Assembly: GCA_002746305.1 (NCBI GenBank)
Contig: NVWV01000013.1
Span: forward strand, 1 to 64,000
DNA from: Bacteroidota bacterium
Lineage (GTDB): Bacteria > Bacteroidota > Bacteroidia > NS11-12g > UBA9320
Length of the DNA stretch: 64,000 nucleotides
Direction of reading: 5' to 3'
A program made the translations under genes and the position numbers. Numbering within the stretch: the first letter of the stretch is position 1; every line of letters begins with the position of its first letter. Below are positions 61,258-64,000 of the stretch, piece by piece. The notes under the pieces were generated by a model. That model made no database searches. It saw only the letters and a list, made by a program, of their open reading frames with translations, and was not told the DNA's origin.

Positions 61258-63474
61258 TTAATTAATTTCTAGGCCCTGTTTATTAATGGTGACTTGTTTT
61301 ACCTCACCTCTAAAACGTATCTTAAATGAGAAACTATTCCAGTGTTCTGGTAAGAATGGTTTGAAGGATAGCTTATCGTTATTGACCCTCATTCCTGCAA
61401 ATCCTTTTACAATGCTTAACCAAGTGCCTGCCATACTTGTAATGTGTAAACCGTCCCGGGTATCATTGTTATAATCATCTAAATCTAGACGAGCTGTACG
61501 AAGATAAAATTCGTATGCTCGTTTTTCATCACCAAGCTTAGCCGCTAGAATACTGTGTACACAGGGACTTAATGAAGACTCGTGCACTGTTAAAGGTTCA
61601 TAAAAGTCGTAATGACGTTTTAGAACTTCATCTGAATACTCATCTTCAAAGAAATATAGGCCTTGGAGTGTGTCTGCTTGTTTGATGTAGCAACTTCTTA
61701 GGATTCTATCCCAACTCCAGTGTTCTACAATTGGTCGTTGGCTTTCGGGTAAATCCTTTACTGGTGTTAGTTCTTTATCCAAGAAACCATCTTGTTGTAG
61801 GAAGACGTTGTGTTTTTCTGAATATGGATAGTACATATTCTTAGAAATATTAGCCCAGCTTTCCGCTTCTGATAAATGGAAGTTAGTTTTAGAAACTATT
61901 CGGTTATAATCAGCTTTGTTGTTTTTACTTACCCAAGTAATTACTTCACGACAATAGTCCATTGACCAAGCCGCTATTTTATTGGTATACCAGTTGTTAT
62001 TGATATTGTTTTCAAACTCATTGGGTCCCGTTACTCCAAGCATAACGTATTGTTGTTTATCCTCACTCCAATTTACACGTTGGGCCCAAAATCGAGCAAT
62101 CCCAATTAAAACTTCTAAGCCATATTCTGCCAAATATTCCTTATCGTTTGTATATTTTATGTAATCATATATGGCATATGCAATGGCTCCATTTCTGTGA
62201 ATTTCTTCAAAGGTTATTTCCCATTCATTGTGACATTCTTCCCCATTCATTGTAACCATAGGGTACAATGCCGCTCCGTTTGTAAAACCTAGCTTTTTGG
62301 CATTTTCAATTGCCTTTGGTAGGTGTTTATATCGATAAATGAGCAGGTTTCTTGCCACCTCGGGTTCTGATGTGGCTTGATAAAAAGGCAGGCAATATGC
62401 TTCTGTGTCCCAGTACGTACTTCCTCCGTATTTTTCACCTGTAAAACCTTTAGGACCAATATTGAGTCTTTCATCTTCCCCTGTATATGTACAGTTTAGT
62501 TGAAATATATTAAAACGAATGGCCTGTTGAGCTGAGATGTCTCCTTCTATGATAATATCACTTTCTTTCCATTTTGCAGCCCAAGCTTCTTCACTTTTAG
62601 TTTGAAGACTGAGAACGGTCTCATTCCTAACGGTGGTTAACTCGGATGTTAAGACATCCTTCAGTCCCTTTTTATCATAATCCAAAGAAGATATTATAAT
62701 AGCCTTTTTTGTAATTACAATAGCTTCATTCTTCTTTGCTTTAAATTGTGTAGTTATTGAAGAATATTTTTTTGTGGATTTACTAAAATCAAATTTGTGA
62801 TTATCTCCATTGCAAGAAAGTGAAGTAAATGTGGCAATTCCAGCATAAAAATCAGTCTTTTTGGTTTTAACAATTAATAGACACTCACCTTTATTTGAGC
62901 TTGTTTTAACTCCTTTCCAAAACTTTTCATCATAGTTACTGTCTTCGTTTTTAATTTTACCATCAATACTAGATGTAATAGTAATATCAGCATCTTGATC
63001 AACAGAGAAGGAGTAGGATATTACACCTAAGTTACTTTTAGCTAGACTACAAAATCGCGTAATTTTAGCAGTAACGGTAGGCCCGTTGGTCATTTTAGCT
63101 TTAAATGAACGCAGAAGAAGTCCTTTCTGCATATCAAGTTTACGTGAAAATTCTTGTACATCGCACCTTGAAAGATCTAAACTTGTGCCATTTATTTCAA
63201 TTTCAATACCTGTCCAATTGGGAGCATTTAGAACCTTTGCGAAGTACTCAGGATAGCCATTTTTCCACCATCCAACTCTAGTTTTATCTGGATAGTATAC
63301 ACCAGCAATATAATTTCCTTCAAGTGAATCGCCGCTGTATTTTTCTTCAAAATTGGCACGCTGACCAAATTTACCATTCCCAATACTAAATATGCTTTCA
63401 GAAACCCTATTTACATTTGGGTCAAAACCTTCCTCAATTATGTGCCAAGGATGGTGCTTGATGTAGTTTTTCAT
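61258..63474 (-). CDS. GH65 maltose phosphorylase-like enzyme
   Basis: A cytoplasmic enzyme of 738 residues without a signal peptide. GH65 enzymes split alpha-linked disaccharides with phosphate to give beta-glucose-1-phosphate. Landmarks: SIGNGKFGQRANFEE near the start, GPKGFTGEKYGGSTYWDTEAYCLPFY, GEECHNEWEITFEEIHRNGAIAYA, and the likely catalytic Glu in VTGPNEFENNINNNWYTN (about 485). Many homologues have GPDEYH here. The adjacent beta-phosphoglucomutase (12 bases upstream) uses the product, which supports maltose as substrate; trehalose or kojibiose cannot be excluded. Confidence 0.92.
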   Translation of the reverse strand: MKNYIKHHPWHIIEEGFDPNVNRVSESIFSIGNGKFGQRANFEEKYSGDSLEGNYIAGVYYPDKTRVGWWKNGYPEYFAKVLNAPNWTGIEIEINGTSLDLSRCDVQEFSRKLDMQKGLLLRSFKAKMTNGPTVTAKITRFCSLAKSNLGVISYSFSVDQDADITITSSIDGKIKNEDSNYDEKFWKGVKTSSNKGECLLIVKTKKTDFYAGIATFTSLSCNGDNHKFDFSKSTKKYSSITTQFKAKKNEAIVITKKAIIISSLDYDKKGLKDVLTSELTTVRNETVLSLQTKSEEAWAAKWKESDIIIEGDISAQQAIRFNIFQLNCTYTGEDERLNIGPKGFTGEKYGGSTYWDTEAYCLPFYQATSEPEVARNLLIYRYKHLPKAIENAKKLGFTNGAALYPMVTMNGEECHNEWEITFEEIHRNGAIAYAIYDYIKYTNDKEYLAEYGLEVLIGIARFWAQRVNWSEDKQQYVMLGVTGPNEFENNINNNWYTNKIAAWSMDYCREVITWVSKNNKADYNRIVSKTNFHLSEAESWANISKNMYYPYSEKHNVFLQQDGFLDKELTPVKDLPESQRPIVEHWSWDRILRSCYIKQADTLQGLYFFEDEYSDEVLKRHYDFYEPLTVHESSLSPCVHSILAAKLGDEKRAYEFYLRTARLDLDDYNNDTRDGLHITSMAGTWLSIVKGFAGMRVNNDKLSFKPFLPEHWNSFSFKIRFRGEVKQVTINKQGLEIN

Positions 63475-63486
63475 CTACGTTATATC

Positions 63487-64000
63487 TCAATAAAGATTTT
63501 TAAACTTTTCTAAACTTGCTTGTAACCAATTGTCTATTTGTAAACTTGCTCCTTTAAGACCTTTATCTTCTCCGTAAAGGATACTCTTCATACCTGCTTT
63601 TTTTGCAGCAGTAAGTCCAGCTTGTGAATCTTCAATAACAAGGCATTCAGAAGGGTCTATACTCAGTTTTTCTGCTGCCAATAGGAAAATATCTGGCTCA
63701 GGTTTTGAGTTAGGAGTCATTCCTCCATCTACAATTGCATGAAAGTCCAAAACTAAGTCCAATTTGTCAATGATTCGAATTGCGTTTCTGCTGGATGATC
63801 CAATCGCTACTTTGATTCCCTCTTCCTTGGTTTTTTTGTTGAATTCATTGAAACCTGGGAAGATTTCTTCTGGGGTCATGGTGTCAATGTACTTCAAGTA
63901 CATTTTGTTTTTCTGGGTAAGCAGATTTTGTTTTTTTGCTTCAGAAATGCGAGCACCACTCCACTTAAGAATTTTGTCAAGAGATTCTTTTCTCCCAACA
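63487..64000 (-). CDS. pgmB: Beta-phosphoglucomutase, 5' end outside the window
   Basis: The frame stays open to the last base of the window and adds LGRKESLDKILKWSGARISE upstream of an internal ATG at 63903, so the real start is outside. The visible 170 residues are a HAD-family phosphatase core: VAIGSSSRNAIRIIDKL, SKPEPDIFLLAAEKLSI and CLVIEDSQAGLTAAKKAGM. ESL..IL matches the cap of bacterial beta-PGM. The enzyme turns beta-glucose-1-phosphate into glucose-6-phosphate, completing the phosphorolytic maltose route with the GH65 gene. Confidence 0.92.
   Translation of the reverse strand, partial: VGRKESLDKILKWSGARISEAKKQNLLTQKNKMYLKYIDTMTPEEIFPGFNEFNKKTKEEGIKVAIGSSSRNAIRIIDKLDLVLDFHAIVDGGMTPNSKPEPDIFLLAAEKLSIDPSECLVIEDSQAGLTAAKKAGMKSILYGEDKGLKGASLQIDNWLQASLEKFKNLY

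Noticed and set aside
1..64000. tRNA, rRNA, phage or toxin-antitoxin and defence islands
   Set aside because: None seen; all gaps longer than about 100 bases were read, and nearly all coding genes are metabolic, envelope or translation genes.

Overview
This window looks like chromosome of a low-GC member of the Bacteroidota, probably a free-living, marine-type flavobacterium-like organism. The evidence is as follows. Several large secreted proteins carry the C-terminal type A sorting domain of the type IX secretion system (T9SS). SusC/BtuB-type TonB receptors are paired with surface proteins. Promoter elements match the Bacteroidota -7 consensus TAnnTTTG, and Shine-Dalgarno sequences are largely absent. 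TTG and GTG starts are common. Family or genus cannot be fixed from the sequence alone. No rRNA, tRNA, CRISPR array, prophage or integrative element was seen.

Layout. 1-3.5 kb: tail of one T9SS surface protein and a complete paralogue with 11 NHL repeats; both end in related terminators. 3.6-10.4 kb: a PchR-like AraC regulator divergent from a probable haem/iron uptake operon (T9SS HmuY-like protein, TonB receptor, HmuY-like lipoprotein, TolB-like lipoprotein). 10.4-16 kb: small envelope proteins, an alpha/beta hydrolase, cysteine desulfurase, agmatinase and elongation factor P. 16-21.9 kb: a cobalamin riboswitch followed by a B12 capture operon (BtuB-like receptor, two T9SS surface proteins, BtuG-like propeller lipoprotein), then an MsbA-type ABC exporter. 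23.7-24.4 kb: a REP-like palindrome cluster beside a RAYT (REP-associated tyrosine transposase). 24.5-36.8 kb: aldolase, small lipoproteins, cystathionine beta-synthase, an S46 dipeptidyl-peptidase, a diverged isoprenoid-synthase-like protein, a methyltransferase and a thioredoxin-like DUF255 protein. 36.9-43.7 kb: a 1243-residue CARDB-like T9SS protein, a subtilisin-like protease and two paralogous lipoproteins. 43.8-55.6 kb: folD-queE, a transglutaminase-like/DUF350/phosphatase-like operon, homogentisate dioxygenase, a TPR lipoprotein with thrS-infC-rpmI-rplT, and an operon for free-methionine-sulfoxide reductase, AtoE, MiaE and a small K+ channel. 55.6-64 kb: a short orphan transcript encoding a 28-residue peptide, then the downstream end of a maltose/alpha-glucan operon (beta-phosphoglucomutase, GH65 phosphorylase, two GH13 enzymes) interrupted by a GxxExxY gene with an inverted repeat.

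How the parts work together. Three nutrient capture modules dominate: haem or iron, vitamin B12 and alpha-glucans. In the first two, lipoprotein and T9SS-exported surface proteins accompany a TonB receptor. The strongest cross-cutting signal is regulatory. At about ten genes a TAnnTTTG box (two are one-base variants) ends only 4-7 bases before the start codon, which implies leaderless or nearly leaderless mRNAs. This also helps choose several ATG, GTG and TTG starts. The most self-contained candidate for something new is the 55.65-55.82 kb unit: promoter, 28-codon membrane peptide and terminator, on the strand opposite to both neighbours.
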